Of a stretch of DNA of 64,000 bases, positions 17,872-26,376 are shown piece after piece. The translations under genes and the position numbers were made by a program. The notes below the pieces were generated by a model. That model worked only from the letters and a program-made list of their open reading frames with translations, ran no database searches and was not told the DNA's origin. The stretch comes from Plantactinospora soyae. Its GTDB lineage: Bacteria > Actinomycetota > Actinomycetes > Mycobacteriales > Micromonosporaceae. Each line of letters begins with the position of its first letter. Positions within the stretch are counted from its first letter, which is position 1. The DNA lies in NCBI RefSeq assembly GCF_014874095.1, contig NZ_JADBEB010000001.1, forward strand, positions 7,998,001 through 8,062,000. Reading direction: 5' to 3'.

Positions 17872-18426
17872 TCAGGGCGGCACTGCCGCGCTTCCGGCCT
17901 GAGCCGGCGGTGGCGTGGTCGCGTCGATCCGGCGGACGAGATCGAGGACGTCCACCGGCCGGTCCGTCCGCACTCTCAGCGTGTGGCCGAGGCCGAGCGG
18001 CTCGGCTCTCCGGCTCCATTCGGGCCACGACTCCGCGAGACGTCGCTCGTCCTCGTGGATCGCGTGTCGACGGCGCAGCGCGCAGCGGTGCCGAGCCAGT
18101 TCGGCTGGCACATCGCACCAGATCTCGACAACCGTGCGAGCGCCGCAGCGACGCAGGCCGGCTTCGGCGAAGGAGAGATCCCGTGGCGTGAACCACCACG
18201 ACTCGAGCAACACCCTGCCGGGTACCCCCTCGGCGAGAGTCCACATCATCTCCGACGTCGCACGGCCGATGACGGTCGAGGAGACTCCGGACACCGCCGC
18301 CGCTATGGCCTCCTTGATGGCGTCCTTGGCGACGAGTGGTACCGAGAGCGCCGGCGCCAACTCCGCGGCAAGGGTGGTCTTGCCCGAGCCGGGAAGACCG
18401 TTCACCAGGATGACGTGGTCGGCCAC
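17872..18426 (-). CDS. P-loop AAA-type small kinase
   Basis: A 184-residue protein from GTG 18426. Residues 4-20 (HVILVNGLPGSGKTTLA) form a Walker A motif of the zeta-toxin/kinase type; VAKDAIKEAI follows as the lid or switch region, and EIWCDVPAELARHR resembles the arginine-rich lid of nucleoside or shikimate kinases. No partner gene is adjacent. It may phosphorylate a small molecule such as an antibiotic or nucleoside, but the substrate is not readable. The start is supported by length and codon bias; the ribosome binding site is weak. Confidence 0.75.
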   Translation of the reverse strand: MADHVILVNGLPGSGKTTLAAELAPALSVPLVAKDAIKEAIAAAVSGVSSTVIGRATSEMMWTLAEGVPGRVLLESWWFTPRDLSFAEAGLRRCGARTVVEIWCDVPAELARHRCALRRRHAIHEDERRLAESWPEWSRRAEPLGLGHTLRVRTDRPVDVLDLVRRIDATTPPPAQAGSAAVPP

Positions 18427-18545
18427 CTGACGATGATGCACAGGCGGTCGGGCCGTCCCGACGGCGCCCCCGGATACAAGACCCGCACCGGTACGCCGTG
18501 CGCGGCGGATCCGCGCACGGCGTGCCGGGCCCCGGCCCGTGGGAA

Positions 18546-18680
18546 TCAGGGGTTGGAGGTCGCGGTGAGCGCGTATCCGCCGTACTGCGGGCAGGTGCCC
18601 CGCGCGGTGATCCCACCCACCGGAAGGTTGCGGATCTCGACGAAGCCACCCGAGCAGGCGACCCCGAACCCACTGGACAC
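18546..18680 (-). pseudogene. Coding-like fragment, possible gene remnant
   Basis: The minus frame from GTG 18680 encodes 44 residues, including CSGGFVEIRNLPVGG and CPQYGGYALTATSNP, with actinomycete-like GC3 bias and two cysteines. Upstream of it the frame loses coding character. It could be the tail of a decayed secreted protein or a short real gene. I do not recognise the family. Confidence 0.3.
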
Positions 18681-18811
18681 CGACTGGACCGCCGCTGAAC
18701 GCCCACGGCGGCCGGTCGTCGTCGAATGCGCCGAAGTTCTCCGGCGCGCGGACCACGACCGAACCACCATCGTCGGGGCGGCATCGCATGCCGCGTCGAT
18801 AGGCTCGGCCA

Positions 18812-19192
18812 ATGACCGTTGTAGAAGAGATTGGCCGCAGCAAGTACGTCAGCCTCACCACCTACCGCAGAAACGGCACCGGGGTCGCCACGCCGGTCTG
18901 GCACGTACTGAACGGCGACGAACTGTTCGTCGTGACCGATGCCGGTGCGTGGAAGGTCAAGCGGATCCGCAACAACCGCCAGGTCGTGGTTACGGTCTGC
19001 GATTTCCGTGGCAAGATCGCCCCGGGTGCTCCGAGCGCGCAGGGCACCGCCCGACTCCTTGACGAGACGGAAACGGAATTCGGACGACGGCTCCTGGCTC
19101 GGAAGTACGTCCTGTCCCGGATAGGAAACTGGCTCACCCGCACCCTGCGCATGCGGCGTTCTCCGTTGATCGGAATCGCCGTACGATTCTGA
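18812..19192 (+). CDS. PPOX-class F420-dependent oxidoreductase
   Basis: A 126-residue split-beta-barrel protein starting at ATG 18812. The motifs KYVSLTTYRRNGTGVATPVW, LFVVTDAGAWKVKRIRNN and VTVCDFRGK match the F420-binding PPOX (pyridoxamine 5'-phosphate oxidase-like) group common in actinobacteria. Members reduce various substrates using reduced coenzyme F420. It stands alone between convergent and co-directional neighbours, so the substrate is not suggested by context. Confidence 0.85.
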   Translation: MTVVEEIGRSKYVSLTTYRRNGTGVATPVWHVLNGDELFVVTDAGAWKVKRIRNNRQVVVTVCDFRGKIAPGAPSAQGTARLLDETETEFGRRLLARKYVLSRIGNWLTRTLRMRRSPLIGIAVRF

Positions 19193-19276
19193 GCCGCGCG
19201 GCCACGCCCGGTTGCTGGCGAAACCTGCCCTTGTATCCTGGTTGCTCCCGAGCGATCACCTTGAAATGCTTCGCGG

Positions 19277-19774
19277 ATGTCCTCATTTCCGGCGACGTTC
19301 GCCGAAGACGTCATCGGCCAGCCGGCCCAGCCCCAGTTCGAGGCGTTCCTCGACGAGCACCGCCGCGCGCTCGACGACTGCCTGGACGGGCTGACCGAGG
19401 AGCAGGCACGCCGCTCGCTGGTACCCTCCCGGACCACGCTGCTGGGCCTGGTGAAGCACGCGACCTTCGTGGAGAAGGTCTGGTTCGACGAAGCCGTCAC
19501 CCGCCGCCCACGCGCCGAGATCGGCATCCCCGCGACGCCGGACGAGTCGTTCGTCCTCGACGACGAGGACACGATCGCCACCATCCAACGCGCACACCGT
19601 GAGGCGTGTGAGGCGGCGCGCCGCGCGACGTCGTCGCTGGGGCTGGACGACCTGCTCCTCGGTAACCGGCGCGGTCCGCTCCCACTGCGTTGGGTGTACC
19701 TCCACGTGCTGCGCGAGCTGGCCCAGCACTGCGGGCACGCGGACATCCTGCGCGAACAACTGCTGAGCGAATAG
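19277..19774 (+). CDS. DinB-family protein (DUF664)
   Basis: A 165-residue four-helix-bundle protein. The three metal-ligand histidines of the family are visible at LGLVKHATFVEKVW, YLHVLRELAQHCGHADILRE near the C-terminus, and the pattern of N-terminal FLDEHRRALDDCLDGLTEEQARR fits DUF664. Such proteins include mycothiol-dependent enzymes, and others of unknown role. ATG 19277 gives the usual length. No operon partner; the next gene is convergent. Confidence 0.85.
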   Translation: MSSFPATFAEDVIGQPAQPQFEAFLDEHRRALDDCLDGLTEEQARRSLVPSRTTLLGLVKHATFVEKVWFDEAVTRRPRAEIGIPATPDESFVLDDEDTIATIQRAHREACEAARRATSSLGLDDLLLGNRRGPLPLRWVYLHVLRELAQHCGHADILREQLLSE

Positions 19775-19827
19775 CGGGGCATCCCGACTTCCCACGAGCG
19801 ACGCCCGTGGGTCGAACGGCGTGATGG

Positions 19828-20724
19828 TCATCCGCGTGCTTCCGAGGGCCTACGGAACTGCTCGATCATCGCCGCGTAGCCGCTGCCGCCATGCCCGTCG
19901 GTGACGGCCTGGTCGGTCAGGGCCTTGATGTGCCTCGGCAGGTCGGCGTTCACGCCCAGGAACTCGCTCTCGTGGACGAGGTGCGCCATCGCGCCCAGGT
20001 GCGTGTCGATGGTGGAATCGTCGGCCGGGTAGGCGCCCTCGTCGATCTGCCGCGCGTAGCCGGGGACCCAGTCGGTCACGGTTCTGATCACCGTGTTCGC
20101 GATCGGGGCGAATGTCGTGGCGTCCACACCGGCCGTGCCGGCCAGGGCGGCGCCCTGGAGGAAGCCGTTCAGCACGCTCCACATCACGCCCAGCAGCGCC
20201 ACGTCGTACAGCGACGACAGGCCGTGGTCGGCACCGAGGTACGTGCCCGCGCCGAGGCTGCGCAGGGTCGACTCGTACGAGTCGAAGGCCGCCTGCGGGC
20301 CGCTGTAGAGGATGACGGCGTCCGCCGTGCCGATGGCCTGCGGAATGGCCATGATCGCGCCGTCGAGATAGGTGCCGCCCAGCGGCGCCGCCCGCTGCGC
20401 GGTCTCGCGGGCCACCCGCGACGTGCCCGAGGTCAGGTTCACCAGGACCCGACCGTCGAGGACTCCGCCCAGCGGATCGAGGAGTTCGTGCATCGCTTCG
20501 TAGTTCGAGACGCAGACGACCACGAGCGGACTGGCCGCCACGGCATCTCCCACCGAGCCGGCGAGCGTCGCCCCCTGCGCGACGAGATCTTCGGCCTTCG
20601 CCGCCGTACGGTTCCACACCGTCGTGGGGTGCCCGGCGCGCAGGAACGCCCCGGCCAGCGCCTGACCCATCAGGCCCAGGCCGATAACCGTCACCGGGGT
20701 GTGGCCAGCATCGTGATTCCGCAT
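19828..20724 (-). CDS. NAD(P)-dependent imine-reductase-like oxidoreductase
   Basis: A beta-hydroxyacid-dehydrogenase-fold enzyme of about 298 residues. It has the Rossmann motif VTVIGLGLMGQALAGAF and NADP-type VWNRTAAKAEDL. The pattern VNLTSGT and the catalytic-site segment SLYDVALLGVMW match imine reductases, with Asp at the position associated with R-selective members. ATG 20724 has GGAG 6 bases upstream; ATG 20736 is an alternative. It is divergent from a MerR regulator, and a MerR-type promoter lies between them. The natural imine substrate is unknown. Confidence 0.85.
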   Translation of the reverse strand: MRNHDAGHTPVTVIGLGLMGQALAGAFLRAGHPTTVWNRTAAKAEDLVAQGATLAGSVGDAVAASPLVVVCVSNYEAMHELLDPLGGVLDGRVLVNLTSGTSRVARETAQRAAPLGGTYLDGAIMAIPQAIGTADAVILYSGPQAAFDSYESTLRSLGAGTYLGADHGLSSLYDVALLGVMWSVLNGFLQGAALAGTAGVDATTFAPIANTVIRTVTDWVPGYARQIDEGAYPADDSTIDTHLGAMAHLVHESEFLGVNADLPRHIKALTDQAVTDGHGGSGYAAMIEQFRRPSEARG

Positions 20725-20763
20725 CGTGTGCTCCATGGAGTCGGGTTGAGGGTGCTGGCAGAA

Positions 20764-20794
20764 TCATCAACGTTCACACCGGTATGAAGGTCAA
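20764..20794 (-). promoter_or_regulatory. MerR-type promoter with operator in a 19-base spacer
   Basis: Reading the minus strand towards the oxidoreductase gene, TTGACC (20794-20789) and TGATGA (20769-20764) are separated by 19 bases. Between them lies the inverted repeat TTCATACC GGTGTGAA (20773-20788, one mismatch). A long spacer with a dyad between -35 and -10 is the classic arrangement that MerR proteins untwist to activate. The MerR gene starts at 20807 on the other strand. Confidence 0.75.
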
Positions 20795-20806
20795 GGAGGA
20801 AACGGC

Positions 20807-21214
20807 GTGCTGATCGGGGAGTTGAGCCGGCGGTCCGGCGTCCACGCGCACCAGTTGCGGTACTACGAGGCACAGGGCCTGCTCGAGCCCGACCGGGGCA
20901 CCAGCGGCTACCGCCAGTACGCCGCCGACGCCATCCTGACCGTGACCCAGATCAGAAAGCTGCTCGAAGCCGGGCTGTCGACCCAGGAGATCGGGTTCCT
21001 GCTGCCCTGCGCGAACGGCGCGGTCCCCGAGTTCGAGCCCTGCCCCGAACTCCTGGACGCCCTCCGGGCCCGCCTGCACGGGCTGGACGAACGCATCGAC
21101 ACCCTCACCCGCTCCCGGCGGGCCCTGCACGACTACATCGACGCCACCGAGCGGCGCGAGTCCGTGCACTATCCGAGATGCGACTCCACCGCCCCGGGCC
21201 CGACACCGCAGTGA
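20807..21214 (+). CDS. MerR-family transcriptional regulator
   Basis: A 135-residue regulator starting at GTG 20807, preceded by the strong site AAGGAGGA. The N-terminal helix-turn-helix is MLIGELSRRSGVHAHQLRYY, followed by the wing GLLEPDRGTSGYRQY and a long dimerisation helix. The C-terminal portion has cysteines at LLPCANG and FEPCPEL and a late CDS, which could bind a ligand or metal. It is divergent from the imine-reductase-like gene, with a MerR operator between, and probably activates it and itself. Confidence 0.9.
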   Translation: MLIGELSRRSGVHAHQLRYYEAQGLLEPDRGTSGYRQYAADAILTVTQIRKLLEAGLSTQEIGFLLPCANGAVPEFEPCPELLDALRARLHGLDERIDTLTRSRRALHDYIDATERRESVHYPRCDSTAPGPTPQ

Positions 21215-21251
21215 TTGCCCACGGCGGGCGGTGCGGCCCGTACGCCCGCCG

Positions 21252-22085
21252 TCACCAGGCTGACCAGCGCCATCGGTCGACGTCGGCCCATCCCACCTCC
21301 AGGGCGGCGGCGAGGTGACCGCCGAACGCGACGGTTCCCTCGTGGGAGGCGTACGCGATCCAGCTGAGCGTGTCGTCGCTCCACACACCCTCGGCGCCGG
21401 CGTAGCGGGGCGCGAACGTCTCCACGTCGACGAGAACGTCGGCGCCGTCCTCGGACAGCTCGGTGACCCGGCCTCCGCCCAGCCGCCGTAGCGCGGCGCG
21501 GGCCTCGGCGAGTCCCCGCTCATCCCACATCGACGCGTCGGCCAGCACGAGCACGTCCGGCGGGGTCGGATCGGCGAGCATCGGATGCCACGACCGGTCC
21601 ACCAGGCCCCACCGACGCCGCAGCCGTTCCTGCCGTTCGGTCGACTCCGCCGGAGTCAACCGGCGCCGGTACGGCAACGGTTCCACCCGAAGATCGCCGG
21701 CGGTCACCCAACCCTGCAACGCCGACCGGAACAGCCGACGCTCCTCGGCCACCACCTCGACTTCCGCCGCGACTTCCGCCGCCTCGGACGCGCTCCGGGT
21801 GGACGGTGACCCCGCCGTGTCGCCCGCCTCGGCCAGCACGTCCACCAGGTCGGACGGCTCGGGCAGGCAATCCGGATCAAGTCGCTCCACCTGCGCCAGG
21901 ATCGCCGCGACGACGTGGTACCGGGGAACGATCCGCCCGGCCTCGGAGCGGTACCGGTACCCGTCCTCGGCCGGCCCCTGAACCGGCGTCGCCGCGTAAC
22001 GACGGGTCAACTCGTCGTAGCGCTCCATCAGGTAGCGACGTGCCGCCACCTGCAGGGTCGTCGAGTCCACGCCACAGACTCCCAT
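21252..22085 (-). CDS. Hypothetical protein of unknown family
   Basis: From ATG 22085 the frame encodes 277 residues; an upstream start at 22127 would overlap the GTPase stop. There is no signal peptide or membrane segment. The chain is acidic and helical, with an alanine/glutamate-rich stretch (EAAEVAAEVEVVAEERRLF) that may form a coiled coil, and a C-terminal part with many tryptophans (VGWADVDRWRWSAW). It follows the ribosomal-protection gene by 38 bases and may be co-transcribed. I do not recognise the family. Confidence 0.6.
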   Translation of the reverse strand: MGVCGVDSTTLQVAARRYLMERYDELTRRYAATPVQGPAEDGYRYRSEAGRIVPRYHVVAAILAQVERLDPDCLPEPSDLVDVLAEAGDTAGSPSTRSASEAAEVAAEVEVVAEERRLFRSALQGWVTAGDLRVEPLPYRRRLTPAESTERQERLRRRWGLVDRSWHPMLADPTPPDVLVLADASMWDERGLAEARAALRRLGGGRVTELSEDGADVLVDVETFAPRYAGAEGVWSDDTLSWIAYASHEGTVAFGGHLAAALEVGWADVDRWRWSAW

Positions 22086-22123
22086 GATCTTGTCAACCCT
22101 GTCCCCGCCGGCCGGTCGGCGGC

Positions 22124-24148
22124 TCAACCCCGGGCCCCCTGCCGGGTCAGGGACAACAGGTACCGCTCACGGTTCCGCGGGTCCACCGTCGTCCTCGGCC
22201 GGCCGGTGAACTCGCCCCGGACCGGTCGGTAGCCGTCGAGGGTGGACTCGACAACCCCCTCGCCCGCGGTCAACCCGGGAAGTCGGCGTTGCAGGTCCGG
22301 TACCCGCGCCGCCGGTGCGACGGCCTCGATGGTGGTCAGATCGCCCCGGAGCGACTGATGCTTGACCGCCGCGCCGATCCGACCCAGGGCCGTCAGGACG
22401 GCGCTGATCGACCAGACCGGGATTTCGAGACTCATCCGGAGCATCGGCTCGCAGACCACGGTTCCGGCCTCCTCGACTGCCCGCATCAGCACGAGCGGCG
22501 TGAGATTGCGGAAGTCGGCCGGCGTACTGAGCGGGCCACGCGTGGACGGCGGACCGTCGGCCAGGCTGTAGCTACAGTCGATCATCGTGATGACGCAGTC
22601 GGTGACCTGCCAACCGAACCGGCCCTCGCACAGGGTTCGGCGCACGTACCGGGCCATGTGCTCGGTGAAGGTGTCGGCGTTCCTGTAGACGTACATCGGC
22701 ATCGCCTGCGGCTCGACCCGCATCCGGAACTCGATCCCCGAGTCCGGCGGCCCCGGCTCGACCCGCAGGCCGATGGTGGCCTGGAACGGGTTGGACTCGG
22801 TGTTGAGGATCTCAACCGCCTCGCCGCGACCGACCGGGCGCTCGACACAGATGATCGTCGTCTCGCGGAACGTGACGTCGATGCCGAAGTCCGTCGCCAA
22901 CGTCGCCCCGATGACCTCCTTCTGGACCTCGCCGTAGAGCGAGACGGAGATCTCCCGGCCGGTGTCGTCCGACCGGACGTTGATCAGCGGATCCTGCTCG
23001 GCCAGCCGGGCCAGTGCACCGCGCAACGCGCCGCCATCACCCGGCCGTACGGGCACGACCACGGTCTCCATCGTCGGCGGCGCGAAGTGCTGCAGGTCCC
23101 CGCTCGGGGGTGGCTGGCCGATGGTGTCACCGATCCGCACCCCGTTCAGGCCCCAGAGCCGGCCGATCTCGCCCGCGACGAGGTGCGGGCGCCGGACCCA
23201 GCCGCCGTGCTCCGGAACACTGATGCCGGTGGCCTTCGCCTCGGCATCGCCGCTGGTGGCGGTCCCGAGCCGCAGCCGTTGCCGGATCTGCACCGTGCCG
23301 CCGAACATCCGGACGTAGGCGACCTTCTCGCCGGCCGATCCACGATCGATCTTGAAGACCCGACCCGACATCTCGGCCTCCGGGTCGCCGGCCTCGGCGG
23401 GCAGCAGTTCGGCCAGGCCGGTCATCAGCGCGGGTACGCCCTCTCCGGTGGTCGCCGCTCCGAAGAAGACCGGATGCAGCAACGACCGCCGGCTCTGGGC
23501 GGCAAGTTCCCCGCGTAGCCGTCCGTCCGTGACCGCCGACTCGTCCTCGACGTACGCGGCCAGCAGCGAGTCGTCCCGCTCGGCGAGTACCTCGGTCAGT
23601 GCCGCCCGGAAGGTCGGGTCGTCGAATCCGTACGGCCGGAACCGCGCGGCGCGGGTGCCGGGGCCGTCGACCGTACCCATCGGGATGATCGCGCCCGGAA
23701 GGCGTCGCCTGATTGCCTCTATCACCCGTCCGACGTCGGCGCCGCCACGGTCGATCTTGTTGACGAACAGCAGCGTCGGTATCCGCAACCGCCGTAGCGC
23801 GCGCATCAGGACGCGGGTCTGCGGCTGGACGCCCTCGACGGCCGAGATCACCAGAACGGCGCCGTCGAGCAGGCTCAACACCCGCTCCACCTCGGCGATG
23901 AAGTCCGGATGCCCCGGTGTGTCGATCAGGTTGACCGTCGCGCCGGCGATCTCGAACGACACGACGGCAGACTTGATGGTGATCCCACGCTGACGCTCCA
24001 GCGCCAGCGTGTCGGTCCGGGTCGTGCCGGCATCGACCGTGCCGACGGTGTCGATGACCCCGGCCGCGTACAGCAGCCGTTCGGTCAGTGTCGTCTTACC
24101 GGCGTCGACATGCGCCAGGATCCCTAGGTTCAGCGTTTTCCGCGGCAA
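22124..24148 (-). CDS. Tetracycline-resistance-type ribosomal protection GTPase
   Basis: A 674-residue EF-G-like translational GTPase. It contains G1 AHVDAGKTTL, switch I GITIKSAV, G3 DTPGHPDF and G4 NKID, followed by EF-G domains II-V. The length and motif set match OtrA/Tet(M)-type proteins, which release tetracycline from the ribosome, rather than EF-G (about 700). I prefer TTG 24148, 8 bases after GAGGAG; a GTG 9 bases earlier is too close to that site. Such genes are also found in non-producers, so tetracycline production is not implied. Confidence 0.85.
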   Translation of the reverse strand: MPRKTLNLGILAHVDAGKTTLTERLLYAAGVIDTVGTVDAGTTRTDTLALERQRGITIKSAVVSFEIAGATVNLIDTPGHPDFIAEVERVLSLLDGAVLVISAVEGVQPQTRVLMRALRRLRIPTLLFVNKIDRGGADVGRVIEAIRRRLPGAIIPMGTVDGPGTRAARFRPYGFDDPTFRAALTEVLAERDDSLLAAYVEDESAVTDGRLRGELAAQSRRSLLHPVFFGAATTGEGVPALMTGLAELLPAEAGDPEAEMSGRVFKIDRGSAGEKVAYVRMFGGTVQIRQRLRLGTATSGDAEAKATGISVPEHGGWVRRPHLVAGEIGRLWGLNGVRIGDTIGQPPPSGDLQHFAPPTMETVVVPVRPGDGGALRGALARLAEQDPLINVRSDDTGREISVSLYGEVQKEVIGATLATDFGIDVTFRETTIICVERPVGRGEAVEILNTESNPFQATIGLRVEPGPPDSGIEFRMRVEPQAMPMYVYRNADTFTEHMARYVRRTLCEGRFGWQVTDCVITMIDCSYSLADGPPSTRGPLSTPADFRNLTPLVLMRAVEEAGTVVCEPMLRMSLEIPVWSISAVLTALGRIGAAVKHQSLRGDLTTIEAVAPAARVPDLQRRLPGLTAGEGVVESTLDGYRPVRGEFTGRPRTTVDPRNRERYLLSLTRQGARG

Positions 24149-24379
24149 CCGCCACACTCCTCGAAGAAATCGACAATTCCTGTTCGATGGAGGTGCTTGC
24201 CGCTCGCATGTCGTCTCCCTGCTCGATCCGTGGCTGAACGTTCGGCCCGAGTCAACCACGACCTGGATACCCGGACGACCGAGTTAACCCAGACGACCGG
24301 GGTCAACTTCCGCTGCCCGGCTGACGGGCCGGCGGATACCCTGGGCCGGTCGGGTGGACGGACCTCGGGACGGTGAGCG

Positions 24380-24772
24380 ATGGCGCGAAGGAGCCCGCAG
24401 GCGAAGAAGGCGCTGAGCTACGCCAGGGACCGGCGCAACGACTACGGCGAGAACGCCAAGAGTTCCCGCAGGAACATCCGGCGGAACAAGCGCGTGCCGC
24501 ACCGCGCCGACCGGCACCGCGAGCAGCAGCTGCTCGCCGCCGCGACCGGCCCCGTCGCCGGAACCGAGGCGGCCGAGCAGGTCGAGATGAGGCTGCTGGC
24601 CAAGAAGTCCATGTGGATGATTAAGCGGTGGCGGAAGTGGCGGGACACCCCGTTGGCAGAGATCGTCGCGAAGAGGCTACGGCGACGTGCCCGGCTCGGC
24701 ATGGACGAACCGGCTTCGGGGCAGGCCCGGCTCGAACGCATCCGTCGCCGCACCCGAAAGCCCGCCGCCTGA
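24380..24772 (+). CDS. Small basic hypothetical protein
   Basis: A 130-residue lysine/arginine-rich protein starting MARRSPQAKKALSYARDRRN, with an RRNIRRNKR patch and a C-terminal RRRTRKPA tail. There is no membrane segment or export signal. The charge suggests nucleic-acid binding. Similar basic proteins are common as uncharacterised genes in actinobacteria. It is divergent from the ribosomal protection gene and convergent with the TmrB-like gene. Confidence 0.7.
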   Translation: MARRSPQAKKALSYARDRRNDYGENAKSSRRNIRRNKRVPHRADRHREQQLLAAATGPVAGTEAAEQVEMRLLAKKSMWMIKRWRKWRDTPLAEIVAKRLRRRARLGMDEPASGQARLERIRRRTRKPAA

Positions 24773-24831
24773 CGGCGCGACGTCCACGTCAATGCTGCCA
24801 CCCGTGGCGGTTTCCGCAGGGTGGGCAGATC

Positions 24832-25350
24832 TCAACTCTTGACGGCCTCTGCGATCTCCAGGGCCGCCTGGACGGGCGTGAGGTGCGTGGTGTCGACGAC
24901 CTCGGCCTCACCGTGCAGCCACAGGCGGGCCGCTTCGGCGTAAGCCTCAAGGTATTTGAGCCGGAACGGGGAGGGAACGGGAGAGGCACCCGCGATGCGC
25001 CTGCGGAGGGTGTCCTGGTCCGCATGAAGGACGAAGTGCCGCACCGGGATGGCGTGCTGGGCGAGGCCCCCGCTGATCTCGCGCCAGTACTGCTCGACCA
25101 GGACAGTCATAGGCATCACCAGAGTGCCGCCGGTGTAGTCGAGTACACGGCGCGCGGTCTCGACTACGAGCGGCCGCCACGGCGGCCAGTGTTGGAAGTT
25201 GTCCGTCCCGGGCAGCCCGGGCGTGATGTCCATGAGTGTCTCGCCGACCTTCTCGGCGTCGAACACCCGTGAATTCGGGATCAGTTGTTGCACGTGCGCA
25301 CTGGTCGTTGTCTTGCCTGCGCCGTGGGTGCCATTGAGCCATACGATCAC
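24832..25350 (-). CDS. TmrB-like P-loop kinase/ATPase
   Basis: A 172-residue protein opening MIVWLNGTHGAGKTTTSAHV, a Walker A motif in the same place as in TmrB, the tunicamycin-resistance protein of Bacillus. FDAEKVGETL follows as the switch or Walker B-like segment. The rest fits small-molecule kinase folds (VLVEQYWREIS, LHADQDTLRRRIAG lid). Its position near the ribosomal protection gene makes a resistance role plausible, but no direct evidence. No partner is co-directional. Confidence 0.75.
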   Translation of the reverse strand: MIVWLNGTHGAGKTTTSAHVQQLIPNSRVFDAEKVGETLMDITPGLPGTDNFQHWPPWRPLVVETARRVLDYTGGTLVMPMTVLVEQYWREISGGLAQHAIPVRHFVLHADQDTLRRRIAGASPVPSPFRLKYLEAYAEAARLWLHGEAEVVDTTHLTPVQAALEIAEAVKS

Positions 25351-25392
25351 GGGCTCCGATGCTACGACCCCACCGAGGGCAGGCCTGCCTCA

Positions 25393-26376
25393 TCACCCAT
25401 CCGACCCGTACGCGGTGGCCAGCCGGGCGAAGCCCTCGTCCAGGGTCACCGCCGGTGACCAGCGCAGTGCCTCCCGGGTCCGGCGCTGATCGAACCAGTG
25501 CGCGGTGGACAACTGCTCGGCCAGGAACCGGGTCATCGGCGGCTCTTCCGTCCGTCCCAGCGCCGACCAGACCCGCTCCACGGCGGCGCCTCCGGTCTTC
25601 GCCACCGCCACCGGCACCCGGAGCCTCGGCGGCGGCGGCGCCCCGGCGGCGCCGCAGATCCGCTCGACCAGCTCGGCCACCATTCGCGGCTCGCCGTTGC
25701 TGACCACAAAGGCCCGCCCGTGTACGTCGACCTCGGCCGCCCGGTCGAGCGCGGCGACGATGGCATCCGCGGCGTTGCTGACGTACGTCGTGTCGATCAG
25801 GGCGGTACCCCGGCCGACGAGTGCGAGCCGGCCGGACCGCGCCCGCTCGACGATCCGGGCCACCAACTGGGTGTCGCCCGGTCCCCAGACCAGATGGGGG
25901 CGGATCGCGACGACGGCGAAGTCGGACGAGTCGGCGGCCAACGCGAGCAGTTCGGCCGAGGCCTTGCTGCGGGCGTAGTTGCCCCGGGCGTGGTCCGGAT
26001 CGGCCTGGTCGGCACCGACGCCGACCAGGCCGGCGCCGTGGTGGGCGACCGACGGCGAGGAGACCTGGACGAAGCGCGTGACGCCGGCAGCTCGGGCGGC
26101 GTCGAGGAGGATGGCCGTGCCGTCGATGTTGGTCCGCTGGAACTGTGGCCACGGACCGGTCATCGACACCTTCGCGGCCAGGTGGACCACCGCGTCGACT
26201 CCGTCGACCGCCACCGAAACGGCCGCCGGATCGGTGATGTCGCCACGCCGCTCGTCGACCCCGGCCAGGTCGGCGGGCCGGCGCTGCAGCACGCGGACCT
26301 GGTCGCCCCGCAGCGTCAACACGCTCGCGACGGCACCGCCGAGCATGCCACTGGCGCCGGTGACGAGAACCTTCAC
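25393..26376 (-). CDS. oleD: OleD-like NAD(P)-dependent 2-alkyl-3-ketoalkanoate reductase
   Basis: A 327-residue extended SDR. The cofactor site is VLVTGASGMLGGAVASVL and the catalytic YxxxK is in RGNYARSKASAE. GTG 26376 overlaps the stop of the OleBC gene (GTGA), so it is translationally coupled. In the known Ole pathway, OleD reduces the beta-ketoacid made by OleA to a beta-hydroxyacid with NADPH. Synteny with oleA and oleBC supports the assignment. Confidence 0.85.
   Translation of the reverse strand: MKVLVTGASGMLGGAVASVLTLRGDQVRVLQRRPADLAGVDERRGDITDPAAVSVAVDGVDAVVHLAAKVSMTGPWPQFQRTNIDGTAILLDAARAAGVTRFVQVSSPSVAHHGAGLVGVGADQADPDHARGNYARSKASAELLALAADSSDFAVVAIRPHLVWGPGDTQLVARIVERARSGRLALVGRGTALIDTTYVSNAADAIVAALDRAAEVDVHGRAFVVSNGEPRMVAELVERICGAAGAPPPPRLRVPVAVAKTGGAAVERVWSALGRTEEPPMTRFLAEQLSTAHWFDQRRTREALRWSPAVTLDEGFARLATAYGSDG

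Noticed and set aside
24149-24259. In-frame upstream extension of the ribosomal protection gene as a leader peptide
   Set aside because: The extension has no ribosome binding site at its ATG and no attenuation hairpins were found. The TTG at 24148 fits better.
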